From: Opisthorchis felineus
Taxonomy: Eukaryota > Platyhelminthes > Trematoda > Opisthorchiida > Opisthorchiidae
NCBI GenBank assembly: GCA_004794785.1
Contig: SJOL01003706.1
Span: 124,001-188,000 of the forward strand
DNA length: 64,000 nucleotides
Direction: 5' to 3'
Both the position numbers and the translations under genes were made by a program. The notes beneath the pieces are model-generated. The model worked only from the letters and a program-made list of their open reading frames with translations. It made no database searches and was not told where the DNA came from. Shown in pieces: positions 13,074-26,400 of this stretch (within the stretch, counting starts at the first letter, position 1; every line of letters begins with the position of its first letter).

Positions 13074-15420
13074 ACTTTACCTCCCAGATAGCCTCGCAGT
13101 AAGACTGCCCATATTACGGTGTCTGGCTGCTCTTGGTTTGACTGCTCTCCCTTTGGCCTCCTTGGTATGGTTGCGCCTTACAGAACGAATTTCCAGCCGG
13201 AGTAGCCCGCAGGATAATCGCAGCACTCAAGCCCGATCGCCACGTCAAGCGTCGTAATATCAGAACATCTGGTTGCCGCGTTATGACAGATGTGAAGCTC
13301 ATACCACTATGGTTGAAACCGTTGCTTTGGGTATCTTTGAATAAAGGTAGGGTGAGCCTCCTCCAGAATTTGTCCTTGTTTGCAGATAAAGCACAGCACA
13401 GATACTAAATACCGCCTTTGAATGATACTAGTGGAATCTCATTTGGTGCAACAGAGTGGTGACGTTTCATGTCAGAAGAACATAAAAACATTTCATTAAC
13501 TGAGAGGGAGGAAAAAGCAAAATGATGGTGGAAGTGTACCTGCTGATCAATTCCCTTAAGTGTTTGCACGTTAAAGACTGAGATAAAGACAGGAGAACTG
13601 GGTTGTAAAAGCGGGAGCGGAGCGGCAGGTATGAGTGTAGAAATCGGTTATTTTCCTGAACACCTGACTGACGTAACTACAGCCTGGATGCTCAGTAGGG
13701 TTCGAATCCATAGATTTGGACTACTAAACCCCGACCGCAAGGTAACTGTGGTGGCGTAGATCTAGTAGAGACCTAACGTAACTTTTTTGAGGAGCCATTT
13801 GCCATAGCTGTTCTAAGTACCGAAATGGAGTCTGTTTGGGATACCTCCATCCAGTGACCAGCCCGATAAGAGAAACTCTATGGATGTATTTTCTGCGACC
13901 TCCAGTGCTGCCCAAACGGTTCACAATCAGTAGCACCACAGTGAGGCCCAGTCTCGTTGAGACTGCATCCCAACACACCTGAATCTCAGAAAATTTGACA
14001 TGAATCAGTTGACAGGACGAATGCTGTTTAGACAAACTTAGCGTTGTGTATTCTTCGTCCGAAACACAAGCGTGTAGTTTTTGCTACCCGCTGGGTCCGA
14101 AAGAAGTACGTTTACATTTACCTCGATAATCAGTATTGTAAACTAGCTTTTCATGACCTTTGCCTTCTGACTAGACATTAACAGGCAGAGTTCTTTCGGC
14201 AACTTAAGCAAAAAGAATACCTCGATTTATTCTTACTTCCTACAGTTCAGGGAGCGAAATATCCAAAATTTCCGATGGCAGTAATGGTAGTAATCTTGGC
14301 CGTTGTAAAAATACCCATTATTTTAAGGATTTTCGAAAGTTTGCGTAAAAATTCCACAATTCTTACTTTGGTGTCCTGAATGTTCCCACTGGTCTCTGCG
14401 AATCCCCAGATACTGATATTTCCAAAATTGACTCAGTTTCTTTGATGGTTTTCGTATGTAGTTATATTTAGGCATACTGTGAATCGAAACCATCAAGAAG
14501 TTTGTTCTAATGGATGGTTCACGCAACAATTAGCAGACTACGTGACAAGTCCAATAAGTAGGTTTTAGTGCCTTTACTCACTGAATAGCCCTAACGTTAA
14601 GGTAAATTGAGAAAGGTGGAATGCGTCGATGATAATATACCTGATTTAGACGAAACACTCTCTATGTTTCGAGGGTATCTCAAACTGAGGTTGGACGTCA
14701 GGGAGCATATGTGTAGTCTTGCATAGGAAAATCAATTGGTAAGTATCTCAAGCCAGGACATTCGAAAAATAACAACCTATTCTCTCTTGGACTACGTGGA
14801 GAGAAAATATGGTTTTTTGAAAAGTATCAGAAATAGCACCAGGTACTGGGGACAGTGAGCTTTTAATTTTTGTAGGGTAGCTATTCACTACGTACTGGTG
14901 GATTGTCGCACCAACTTGGCTTTCGGCAACTCGAAAACACAACATCGACGTGCTTTACCTGATGAATCTAGACAAAACTGCAGTGGAGATGATGCAAAAC
15001 AGACATCAATACTTGTTTTCTGGTGGTGAGGTGCGATTTAAAAATCGCAGCCAAATCCCTTGTTTGTGGTGTCTTTCAACTAAGTAGCAGTAGGTAGTCC
15101 AAGAGGATCCATGCCTATCTGCTGTTCAAAATGGCGAAACTATTGTGGGTTTTTTATGTAATTCTTGCTGGCCTGGTGGTGTTGCAGTATATTGGTGGCT
15201 CAGGTGGATTTATTGGTTGTTGGTTCGTTCACCGAGCTTGCCAAGCAACCGGTAAAACACCTAATCACCTTTCGAGGAGATAACATGCTGTAGGAGACAC
15301 TAGATGTATTACAGATATTATTTGCTAATATTAGGGTAAAGAAAAAAAACAAATCAATGTATTATTTAACAAGCTAAACAACATCCTCTGACTTCCACTC
15401 ACCTCAGAGCGATCAAACAC
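13072..15420. other. No identifiable gene; possible repeat with tRNA B-box-like site
   Basis: GGTTCGAATCC at 13699-13709 fits the pol III B box, preceded closely by an A-box-like GCTCAGTAGG, but spacing is too short for a tRNA. A minus-strand frame at 13724-14035 (103 codons) begins nearby and is unassigned. The remainder is AT-rich and featureless. Confidence 0.35.

Positions 15421-15452
<32 letters not shown>
15421..15452. repeat. (CAT)10 tract, the 3' tail of the minus-strand LINE
   Basis: A perfect trinucleotide run directly at the end of the LINE 3' region. The same trinucleotide ends the copies at 28.25 kb and 62.63 kb. Confidence 0.9.
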
Positions 15453-16320
15453 GGAACAGCAACATCAGGATTAACACCGCCGTACAACTACAAAGTTTAC
15501 TTAATTCTACATAAGGCCTCAAAGTGAAAAAAAGATCGGAAGGGGAAGAGATATGGTGTTAAACTACTGCAAGCATTCTGAGGTGTCTACACCTCCAAAT
15601 GTTCAATCAGACAATCAGGAGCCAACCGCACGATTGTCACTGGCATCGATTAACCACCATTTCCTGCAGAGACTCCAACTGGGCACGGAGGGTGACGGGA
15701 CCCCAAAGTGGAAGCGAGACCGTACCAACAACACCAAAACCCCTCGTAATCTCTTTCACACTCTTCTGACAAGCCACACATTATTCACCTAACAGTCAGC
15801 GCCATTTTCAAGAAGGCAGGGAGAACAATACTCGTCTCAGTAGATGACTCGGCATGGGTGGCACATGGCCGAGCCACTGCAGTTTGTGGTGCTGGATGCT
15901 TTCCGCGACTGAAGTACCTACTACACAACCAAGTACCTGTTTTCCAGCTACTTCGTTGTGAATCCGTCGACACCTTCCGGCTAGCAACGTTTCTTGGATA
16001 TCGGTGGTCAAAAACATGGAGATGCTTAGGGTCACCTGGCCACAGAGATTATTTCTCGCAACCATACAATAGGAGAGCCGTTAGTACAACTTGCAATCCT
16101 GAGACCTGGTGATATGCCTTTTTGAAACCACCAGTGACGCAAGTTGGCAAGTGTGATTCGGACCTTGGAGATTTCTGCGTTGACTTCATAAAACACACTT
16201 CCATCAGAGGCAATACAACCATCCAGGTATGTATAATTCTCCACAGCCGCCGATGCTTCCCCTTAAATTTCAAAGGGTGTCCACTCTTGACCCGTCCGGC
16301 TAGCAAGCGCAACAGATGGG
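15421..16320 (-). mobile_element. LINE (RTE-like) 3' end, decayed, with trinucleotide tail
   Basis: Read on the minus strand, frames carry YTYLDGCIASDGSVFYEVNA, then ISKVRITLANLRHWW, LLYGCE, RRIHNEV and HKLQWLGHV. This is the same order as in the LINE copy at 27.2 kb. It is the region downstream of the reverse transcriptase in RTE-like elements. Several frameshifts and stops break it. The 3' terminal region aligns with the other copies and ends in a (ATG)10 tail, seen as (CAT)10 on the plus strand at 15421-15450. Non-functional. Confidence 0.8.
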
Positions 16321-16587
16321 AAGTCTTTGGTCACTGGTTAATAGTTTTAACTGATCTACGGTTACAAACGAATCATTCCAACGCTCTTTTGGAACGTTAA
16401 AGTCTCGTTTGTGACCCCCACTATAATTTGACAGCGTAAGCTGCATCACCAGATTCATATTCATGTTTTACATGTTGTTCTGTTAACTTTACGATGTCAT
16501 GATTACACATGATAGTGATACATGCTTCTTGGAAATCCATCTATTTTGTGTCGTACCAATATCGGAAGGCAGAACAACGTACGAATG

Positions 16588-16605
16588 CACACACACACAC
16601 ACACA
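16588..16605. repeat. (CA)9 microsatellite
   Basis: An uninterrupted CA run. Confidence 0.95.
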
Positions 16606-16833
16606 TGAAACGAAACAGACACATAACATGTGCACAAATTACCCCCACAAGATTCCTTGTCAGTCGTGCCCTCGCAGCAATGATACGGTGCAGAAAAACA
16701 AAAAAGTCACTCTTCCCTCATCCCCGATCGATCGTCTGACACGATAATGGCTCGGAGAGCAGACACAGCAGACATTCTCTCGGTTGTTGTTGGCAGGGCG
16801 AAAAGCTTGGCGGCAATCAATGAGTGTCCCGAA

Positions 16834-16869
16834 AACAACCAACCAACCAACCAACCCACCAACCAACCT
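16834..16869. repeat. (CCAA)n microsatellite
   Basis: About eight units of CCAA with one interruption. Confidence 0.9.
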
Positions 16870-17210
16870 GTTCTACAAACGCACGCATTCGAAAGGTCAA
16901 ATGGAGGCACCAAACGCGTGGTGCTTGTGTGCAACCGTATCCGAGTGTGTCGCACAGACAAGCCTGTGTGTCTATCATACTAGCCTGTCTTCGTTAATAT
17001 CTGCGCACGCTTAGGTGCGTACCATAGTAATCGGTTAACCGAACGGACTACTGGTGTATCTCGCTTCGAATATTTTCATGCATGTAAACAGCAGATTAGA
17101 GCCACGGAATGAGTGCTTCACTTTGACCTGGGAAGGGTGATCTCTCTGTTTTTGGTCTTGTATTTTTTCTGTGCAATGCTTTACGGTGGCCCACTGGGAA
17201 CTTATTTGAG

Positions 17211-17466
17211 TGGACTTTCGGCCAGTTCGGGCACCGGTAGTCATGGTACCTCGCTCTCCCCATCCAACGCATACAACTCCAGCTCAACTCCGACCAGTTA
17301 CTTGGGCTCAGGAATTAGAAGGAGCAATTCCCGCTATAGATCCAGTGGAGTGAGTCCAGGCTCAACGTTGTCCCCAAGTCCAAGCTCGTCATCCGCCACA
17401 ACAGGACTCACATCACTTTCCAACTATTACACTCCACAGCTGAGACGAAAGTATGGTGCTCCAGAG
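17211..17466 (+). CDS. PPP1R12A: MYPT exon A: Ser/Thr-rich linker
   Basis: About 85 residues rich in Ser, Thr, Gly and Pro, with no domain. A basic patch (IRRSNSRYRSS) offers R-x-x-S sites of the type used by basophilic kinases; phosphorylation is inference. The 3' edge is well supported: the frame ends at GAPE followed by donor GTAAGT at 17467, phase 0. The 5' edge is less certain. A pyrimidine-rich stretch at 17140-17170 has its first downstream AG at 17209-17210, which gives a start at 17211; AGs at 17224 and 17239 would also work and keep the same phase. The frame is closed upstream by TGA at 17110, so the exon cannot extend much further. GC content and codon use are clearly higher and more regular than in the flanks. 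Assignment to the MYPT gene rests on frame continuity with the next exons and on similar composition. Confidence 0.55.
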
Positions 17467-20400
17467 GTAAGTAAATGAATGCGAGTTTTAGAACTTGTTT
17501 CTGCGTTCCGAGTGATGGGGTGTGCAAGTGTCGTGTCGGAGCTGCTTGGACTGTTTCTTAACCATGTCATGCTGGCGCGCTCCTTTTCTGGATAAAGGTG
17601 TCGATACAACAGATGTGACTGAGTGGCAAGTCAGCTCTGTGAAATACAAGAGGAAAAATCCATTTCAAAAAGTAGCAATATTTAACAAGTATAAGTTTTC
17701 ATAGGTATGATTGGGGGTACTTAGCTCCACTTTATTTGGGACACAGATTAAGCAATTTTTAAAGGTCAGGCAACGAAGCTTTGCAATCCTAGCTTCTATA
17801 TAAGTGGACGTGATTTCTACCTTCTCTTTCCGCTGTTCGCATGGGTTTCTTCCACATCGTTCAACAGTTTTAGTCGCCGCCATCATTAGTTACAATCACG
17901 TCAATTGATGTATCTCGTTCTTTTCTGATAACCACATCAACAGTAACGAACCCCTTCTGCACCGCTAGGTTGGAACTGCCGGTTCAGAGCACGCTGACGA
18001 ACTGATGAAAGGATCATTAGGCTTATCGGACATCGAATTAACTTTGGTTCTTATTCTTAGGGAACCAAGCGCGGTCAGTTTTCAAGGCCAAGCTACAATC
18101 TATATGCGTTGCAGAAGTGAGCTGATTATAATAAGATGACCAGATGTCGTACAACATGTGGCTAAGCGAAGTAATTGGGGTAAATGTAATTGGCTCTGAG
18201 AAACCGAACCAAATGGCTTCTAACCCGTCGTACGTGTACTATCTGTTACCGAAGTTTTCCCGGAATGCAGTTTCGTTGCATCACGTTTCGACTGACTGAC
18301 TAAATACTAGGTATACAGCAGTCCCTCGCCACATTACCTTCTATGCTAACATGTGAAAGAGTTAGTCATGCTGTTGTCAAGGCGTTAAAGCAAGGTGGTG
18401 TGTTTAGTTAAAGGCACGTGATAAACATTTTATGCAACGAGACAGATATCCAGTCGGTGAAATACACCAATTTACACCTATTTGCTCCTGTCGTGTTATA
18501 GTCAACATTCGTTATGTTGATCATTTGCTTCAGTCCTGGGCTCCAACCACTGACAGATCCACACACTCACCGATTTTATACTTTTGTATGGGACTGAAGT
18601 CACAGTGTGGTGTACTATACTGTGGCCGCGTCCACTGACACGCTTTTTGCCAGCCTAAGAATTGTGGTCTGTGGACAAGATACAAGATAACCGGCGAAAG
18701 ACAGTTTGTTCGAAGTTACAAAGGAAAATACTTTTACGGTTTTCTGCGGTTGGATGTGTCAATCTTCCTTGACTTGACATTTGCCCTTATGATTCGTGCA
18801 GGCGAACCGTACACGAGTAGAATGCAGTGTTGGACGACCCGTAGTTCGACTTGACTGTGAACTGAGGGGACAAACGAAAGGTAGCAGGATGCATGCACAT
18901 TCTGTCGACAACTGTAAGACAAGTGCATGAAAATCATCACCATAGAAGCTCCGACAAGCAAGCATTTGTTACAGAACAACGTTGGTATTCATTGTTCAAA
19001 GATACCTTCCCCCTTCTAGGTAGAACAGTAGATAGCAGATTCCACTAATAAATGCATGTTATTTTGGTTGACAGTCCAGTTCAGCTGAATACTCGTTGGT
19101 ATTCGTGTAATATGTACGGTTATATTAGTGAACTTCACACCTGTTTGAATGCTTCCTGAGTTGGACAGGAACGTTTCATAACAGAAGAAAGAACCTCGAC
19201 ATGGAATAAAGAGCCTACTGCCTGCGTGCGATTACAAACCCACTGACTGGTAACTGTGGTTTGCCATTCTAATACTGAAATAACAACCGAAATCGCGCGT
19301 ACGATTGTGGCAAACTGTAACTAAAATTTCCCGGATTCACTGTGTTGCTTAAAGTTGATGTGTAGGCTTCTAATATTAGTTCAAAATACAGGTAAGCATG
19401 ATGGGTTTTTACTACCTCGGGTCTTAGACTCGAATCGAAAGGCTGAAATCCCACCACCATACGTGTTTGGATGTTTTTATCTGTGACCCTCACTTCCTTT
19501 CGTTCGCAAGCCAACCGAAGCGAGGTTTACCCATTTAGAACAAGCCAAACAGCAAAAAGCGGTCTTTTGTTTGTGGCTGAAAGCGGCTCATATCATTTGT
19601 CTCCGGTATGCTACTATCGTAGACTGACTTTGCCAAAGGCTCTTCCAGAGAACCATTATTCTCTAACCAAACGGATTAGAACTGTGATATTCCTCTTAAA
19701 AAAACGAGGCTGCCTGTCACTCACACTAGTTGAGGTAGTCTCGAAGTCGAGCTGACTCTCTTCTCATCGTCCACTTATTGGTTTCAGTCCCAAAAAGTAT
19801 TTTTGGAAGGTAGCACCTGGAGGACAAATAGACGGCCGCAAATGTATAATGCTTTGCACCCTACTACCCAAACGGCTTGATGCTTGCCCTTCATGGCTTG
19901 AGCGATACACCAAGTATGATGTCTATAGTTGAAGAGTGCGGCTATCCGAACAATAAACAGCTTTTCGTCTCGCTAAAAACTGGGCAAAGTTCCCACTCTC
20001 TCAAACGAATCAGTTCATTACATCACTTGACAAATGTGCAGCTGACAAATGTGTAGGTGAAAAATGCCATATTTGGGACAGCGTGGATCTTGAAAGTGTT
20101 CTTTGTAATCAGGTTACATTGACTGGGGAAGGACAAATGTAAGCATGCGATAGGTATGTGGCAAGCTGTGGCAAGCTAAGCCACTGAACCACATAATCAG
20201 GAAAGGAAAATGCACATTTCATTGAAAAATATACTCATCCAATATAATGATCAACCTCCACGCAAAGACTAAGGGTGGACTTCCTAAAGGGGTGAATGTA
20301 GTCAGGTAGGGCCAAGGCTTTAGTGCTGACTCGATGTGATACTGGTGTACCAGAAATACGAATAAATCGTCGCACCCCATTGTACACTCTCTTATACACT

Positions 20401-23400
20401 TCTCTAGTAAGCGATATTTCTCATGATTTAGCCACCGTGGACAAATTTTCGTGTACTTTTCAAAGTGGTATGACTTTTTGATGTGTACGTGGCAATCCAT
20501 GGATGATGGTAATAGAATTTCTACGTGCTTTTGGAAATGTCAGTTTGATCCGTGTGCATAACCATTCGGAAGATATATTTGTCCTCTTGGACAGTAAACA
20601 GCCGGAAAATATTTTTCAATTGACTACCGACCCACAGTCTGACCTTGGTTTTCTTTGGTGCCAATTCGAAAAGGTTAATAGTCCTAGGACGGTTAACCAA
20701 ACTTCACAGGACTGACTGACATTTAACAGCCCAGCAGAAAGTCATTGAAGTCTACTGTTACAACCTGTCAAGGGTGATGGTTTATCCGTCGTGCGAAAAT
20801 CGGAGGCCACGTGAATTAACAGTTGGTAGGGAATTAAGCCTCGTTTATGAGAAAAATTGTTCTATGACAAAATTGCCAACTTGATCTCGTTACTCAAGAG
20901 TGTTCGGTGGAATCAAAGGTAATAAAATCGGAAATCCATTGATTAAAAATATTGTAGGATTTTTGCGCCCGTCCTCTGCTAGTGTGAAATCAGTCCAGCA
21001 AGTGTGCTCTTACGAAAATTATGCACATTATGGCGAGGAAACTAATCATCAGCGCACCACTTGTTTCGTCCTTCTTGGGGCTTTCCAGATAAACACATTC
21101 CCTGAGTTTCCGTCAATTTTATGTTCTACTTGAACTCAAATTGCACAAAATTCGACAGATACACTCATTTGCATGAAAATTTGGTTCTCACGAAGGACTC
21201 ATCTGAATCCTAGCCGAGTTATAAACGAGAGCTTCAGCCGGAATTCAGGTAAGCCTCCCATGAAAGCCAGACTGATGTGCAAATGAGTGTATTTGTTGAA
21301 TTTCGGTGAGCTGTGATACGAATGACGATATAAGCGGACAATTTGTATGGGATAGTACCATTTCGAATGGTCTCATCAGCCGCAGTACGTGTCGCATAAG
21401 CAACGAGTAAACTCGCAGCTCAAGTTCTACCTGGATGGCATACAGTGTACGATCGGGTCACGTGGACCAGCGTGGGCGTAACGTCTGGCTCATAGGCTTT
21501 TGTGAATAAAGGCCTGGCCTAAATCAGTAACTAATACATCTTCAAAACAGGCTGACAAACGAAGTCTCGAACTAGTTGTGATGATTTAAACGGCCGAATA
21601 AATGCCAAACAGGTAGCCACAGTTGATAGGTATTCGACAAAGCAAGAGGGGTGCTTCCTGCCAAAAGTAGATTGACGATTATTGGTTCGATACAAACATG
21701 GGGAACGATTCTCATACCCGCCCACAAGCTACATCCAAGTTCGCTCTATTTAGACTTCACCACAACTGTATGTGAAGCAGTGGATACAGTTTGACGTCGA
21801 GAGTACTTTTAGAGGTTTTTTTCTTAGCCACAGTACTATAGTCTTGGTTTTCACCAACAAACGTATGCAGCGTTACACGTCCTTTTGATGGCTGCTTTCA
21901 CGATTTTCGTTCTGCTATTGGCCATAACGATTACTTAGTATAGTAGATGAAAAAACAAGGCTTCTATGCGGTTAATTTCACAGCTTCCCGAGCGTGAGTT
22001 CTACCGTGGTACAGTACAAAATATTCCTTGAGTTATGGGTAAAAGAACACGTTCCTAAGCACATTTTGAACACCTTGAATCAATCCAATACAGACCATTC
22101 TACAGTTGACAGGAATTCCGCTTCTTCCGTTGCCAAACATTTTGTCAAATGTTGACACCTGGCTTACACTTCCTCGGCTTTTAACGTCGTCACAAGACCC
22201 GGTTTGCTGATCTATCTTGGAGCTTTGTTGACGGGTAATGGACAGCAGATTCCTGCTTGTTTGACTCTGACTACCTGTTTATTTCGCTCTATGTTTGAAG
22301 CAGGCGAAATTTGCCCCACCCATTTTTCAAAAGATAAACCAGTATCGATATTAGGTTCAGCCAGTGCCTCGCGCGTTTGAACTTCTCATTTCATAAGTTA
22401 TATTTCATAATGAAATAAGGATGCAGGAAATTTTAAACTCATACAATGGCGTTGAAAGTTCAGATGACCTACAAATAAGTGCTTTATCTGCGTACGACAA
22501 AGGACCGAAAGTCAGTCGATCAGACTTGTTTGCAATCTTTTGAGTATTCTGCTTTAGTCCTTCAGATCAGGTTGTAATTTGTTTGAAAAACTATAAGACT
22601 GAAGTGAGTTGCACTTATCGCGCAATCACAACATTGACAGACTTGCCGTCCTTCTATCTATCTTGTTGAAGATTGTTTTAGGTAACCGTATCGAAGTTGT
22701 TTGTAGTGGTATTAGCAAATCGCAATCACTGTACATTTTCGAATAAAACATGTTCGAAACTGTACAGTGTGTATTAAGTGCTGTGGATAAACGTTCACTA
22801 TCTGACGGGAGAGCTGGTGATTGCGATTTGCCATTAAAGCCTGTCAAATGCTAGAATGATCAATACTAAGGACAGGAGAGGTGTTACCTTAGTATTTCAT
22901 ATGGTGCACTTATCCTTATAAGAAAAAATGATGCGAACAGGCCCATTAGAGACTTTACAGAGAGTATTTTTTCAGAAAACTGGAGTACGTAAGTCTTATC
23001 AGAAGTATCACTTAAGCGGTCAAATTCAAAAGAAGGGTGTGGTCGATTGCCGAATAGCTAAGCCAAACCAGTTAGCCTGTTCTAAAGCAAAAGCTGCTCG
23101 GGGAAAGCGTTGCGCCCTCCAGTTGGACTGAAGTTTGTGCAAACTATTAACTAGTTACTACCTGAGTAACTTCAGCTAGAAACTGCTAATTTTGGGAACT
23201 ATAGTGAAGCCTTTGCTTCCTTGAATCAGGTCGCTTCACTCTCGAAACCGTTTCAGTCAGATGATAATTGCTATTTTTTCACCCGTTCGCTGTGCTGAGT
23301 TTTGCGGCGTTCAACGAAAAGAACCATCTTGTCACAAGTAGCTGTTCACCTGACCGCCATGCAAACGAGCGGACAAGTCATGTTATTTTCGAAGAAGCAA

Positions 23401-26400
23401 GTTTTCTGGACGGATTCGTTCAGTGTGGTTTATACCTCCAGACCCAACGGTGCCAGTTTCTCAGGGAAAAACTAAACAAACCTGTCATGTGCGCGCAGCT
23501 GAAAAATACACTGCACACGAGATAACCAACCATACCAAACGTGTCACAATCTCGTGACATTTCGGTATCACGTTGGGACATCACCTAAGAAAGCCTCTTT
23601 CGCTCTGATATTTACCTGCGATGCCTTACCGGCGGTGAAGCCGACGAAAATATGCGCATCTCAGAGCCTTTGGTTGACCATTTGGGTTATTTTCCAGTCA
23701 TATGGTAACATTATGCTGAAAAATCCACCAATCTGACGTGATAACCAACGAGTGGTCTGCGCAAAAACACCTTAAAACGAGTTTCCAGGCTTTGGTTAAG
23801 GGTAGTTTTGTTCTTGAAACACATCTTGCTTTCTAGTTCGTTTTCTGAAACGTTAATGAAAAACAGCGGCTGAAACTTTGATAGTCGTTCAATGAGAAGT
23901 GCATATGGTTTATGCACTTTGACTATGATAGACCCAGAGCCACTTTCGTATGTTTTTCAACTCAGCTCACGGTTTATGAAAAATGGCTTATTGAATAGAA
24001 TCCCGATAAAGGGGGGCAATTTCGAGTACTTATTTATCATTTTGACATCCTCCTTTTAAAAACTAGGACCGGGTTGTGACGCCTTTTTTCTACCACAAAA
24101 CATAGACGAAACATTTATTTTCCCACCTGCTTTATTCATTCAACACATGAAACACATCTGTACGTAAACAGTAATTATATGCAGTAGTCGACAAACATAA
24201 TAGCTAACTGTAAACATGTGTTTTTGTTGACGAAACGAGGATTTGGGCAATCCGAAATAAGTATTCTAATAAACATAATGGGGAAGAGTAGACAGATACT
24301 ATTGGGTGGGACTTGAACCCGAACTCGCTCCCCAAACGAATACTCTAGTGGATGGGCCATGAGGACGCTGGCTCGCGCCACATATGGGATTCCACGCTGG
24401 CCAGTCCCCTGTTTCTTACAACAAAAAAGCTCAAGTGAACATTTATGATGCTTAATCTAAATGGTCCTAATGGTTACCAGTCTATGGGCCTTGTTTCTAA
24501 GGGCATACTTTAGTAAATATCCCAAAATGCGGCACGAGGCGTTTCATCCTTATTCGTACCAAGATTCACACCTAGTTGAAATTCTCCAGTCTGAATCTAC
24601 TAACCGAAAGATCGTTTGTTTGTAACCCCACTCAATGAGTCCCAATTGACAACAAAAACTTTGTGTGGCTGAACGCTTGAATTACAAGCTGACGGTTAGC
24701 TACTTACCAGGTCAGAGGAGAGCAGCGCCCAGTGACCGCACAAAGCGACTTAAAGATACTCCAGTGACCAAATTCTCCGCATAAATTAAGGGTTGGTTCC
24801 TCCAAGGTTTCCACCTAATTTTTAGTTACAGTAAAATGTCTTTCACGGTAATGTACCTGAATGGAACATCTACATTTGTAGTATACATTATTTAACTTGG
24901 ATCTGTTTGTATAAGTTGTTGTTAACCCCCATTTCTCTGAGCTCATCATTCTGATTTTGTTTTCCAAATGGATAGGAACTTAATGTCGCCGTTAAATCTC
25001 TCATTACTTGCATGTTCTTGGTATTTTTACAACCTGCGAAAATATCTTTTCTGTGGTGAGATTGTACTCGTTCTTTCACTTAATCGCAGTCAGAAGGGTT
25101 TGATAGGCAAAAGGGGGACTTACTGCAAAGCAGCGTCCCGCTTCTGACACAAAAGCTTGAATAGAACAAGTCAGTTTCAAGGAAGACGGGGAACCAATCA
25201 ACAAGATCTCTTTCGACGTGTATGCTAAATCAGTGTTGAATATCGGCTAAAAGCTCTTGCTGTTTAGTATAGCTGACTTGGTCTTTGGGCCAATGGTCCT
25301 GGGGGGGGGAGGTAACATCCTTGATCTCCTGCTTCAAAATGCTTCAGCTGACGATTCTTCTCGGGTTCTTTTGAGTTCATGTGCACATTAAAGTTGTCGG
25401 AACTGGAGACTGGATTAAGTTCGTTGTGGTTAACAGGATACTGAAATCTTTCCGTATAGTATATAGCACACAGAGAGGTTCCTTTACGAAGGTATTCAAT
25501 AAAGTAATGTTTGTTTTTGACATAAAGTAGAAGCATCTTACGATGCTGCATACTACGAGGGACTCGGTTGAGTATCCAGTTCCAGCAACGCCAACAGGCA
25601 TCTGAGCCTTCAAACTGAACTTTCAAACAAATAGCTGTCTAAGGCACGGGTTGATTACCTCAGATTCCGAGGTTTATACCAACTTGATGAGCCCAAAACA
25701 GGGCGAAACCGGAAGTAGGATGTTTGAGGATTTTGAGCAGTCATGCTGTCGTTTGACATTTTTGTTTGTTTAAGGTAGTGGAGGCTACGACAATTTGGTT
25801 TTGGAGGAGATTCGACAGCACTTGTGGAGTTTTCAGCAGCCTTAAAAGTAGCGTCAAGAAAAAAATCCTCCAGATAATAATCTCTTATGCCATGAAGTTC
25901 TGCTCACCTAAGTTGGCATGGTGTACGAGATTCGTACATGCGGTCTGGTATTGTCAACTTTTTGTGAGCAATGTAGACTAATATTTGATACATTCCTAGG
26001 CTCTTTTTAAAAAACGTAGACATTCATCATTCTTTCCATTTGTAAACCTCAGTATCAGCCAATATTGTGAGCCGTTATTCATAATGGTTACTTTCTATGG
26101 CTAATTTCCACGGTGCAGCCATCTTGAGAATCTGTTGGGTTGAAAAGACGACCTCTCATTGTCACAATGCTATAACTCAGTAGCCATCTTCTTGCCTTAT
26201 CCTAGGGCAACCACCCTTTTTAAATCGTCCAGGTCACACTGAATGACCTGATCGTATCTGATTCCACAGTCATTTTTGACTCGTTTCCCTCTCGCCCCTT
26301 CGTAGACACAAAACAACATTCACAGACGACATTTTCATCTAGTTTTCTACCAATGTGATTAAAAATCAATAATCTAACTTGGAAACGGACTAAGTTGTTA

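Larger units (their letters stand above)
16321..17210. other. Flank before MYPT exon A, with two microsatellites
   Basis: Contains a (CA)9 run at 16588-16605 and a degenerate (CCAA)n tract at 16834-16869. The last 70 bases hold the pyrimidine-rich stretch used to place the exon A acceptor. Nothing else is recognisable. Confidence 0.6.

Noticed and set aside
15421..15450. His or Met homopolymer coding repeat
   Set aside because: It is the trinucleotide tail of the minus-strand LINE.
24309..24390. tRNA-like block with GGTTCAAGTCC on the minus strand
   Set aside because: No A box at the right distance and no acceptor-stem pairing.
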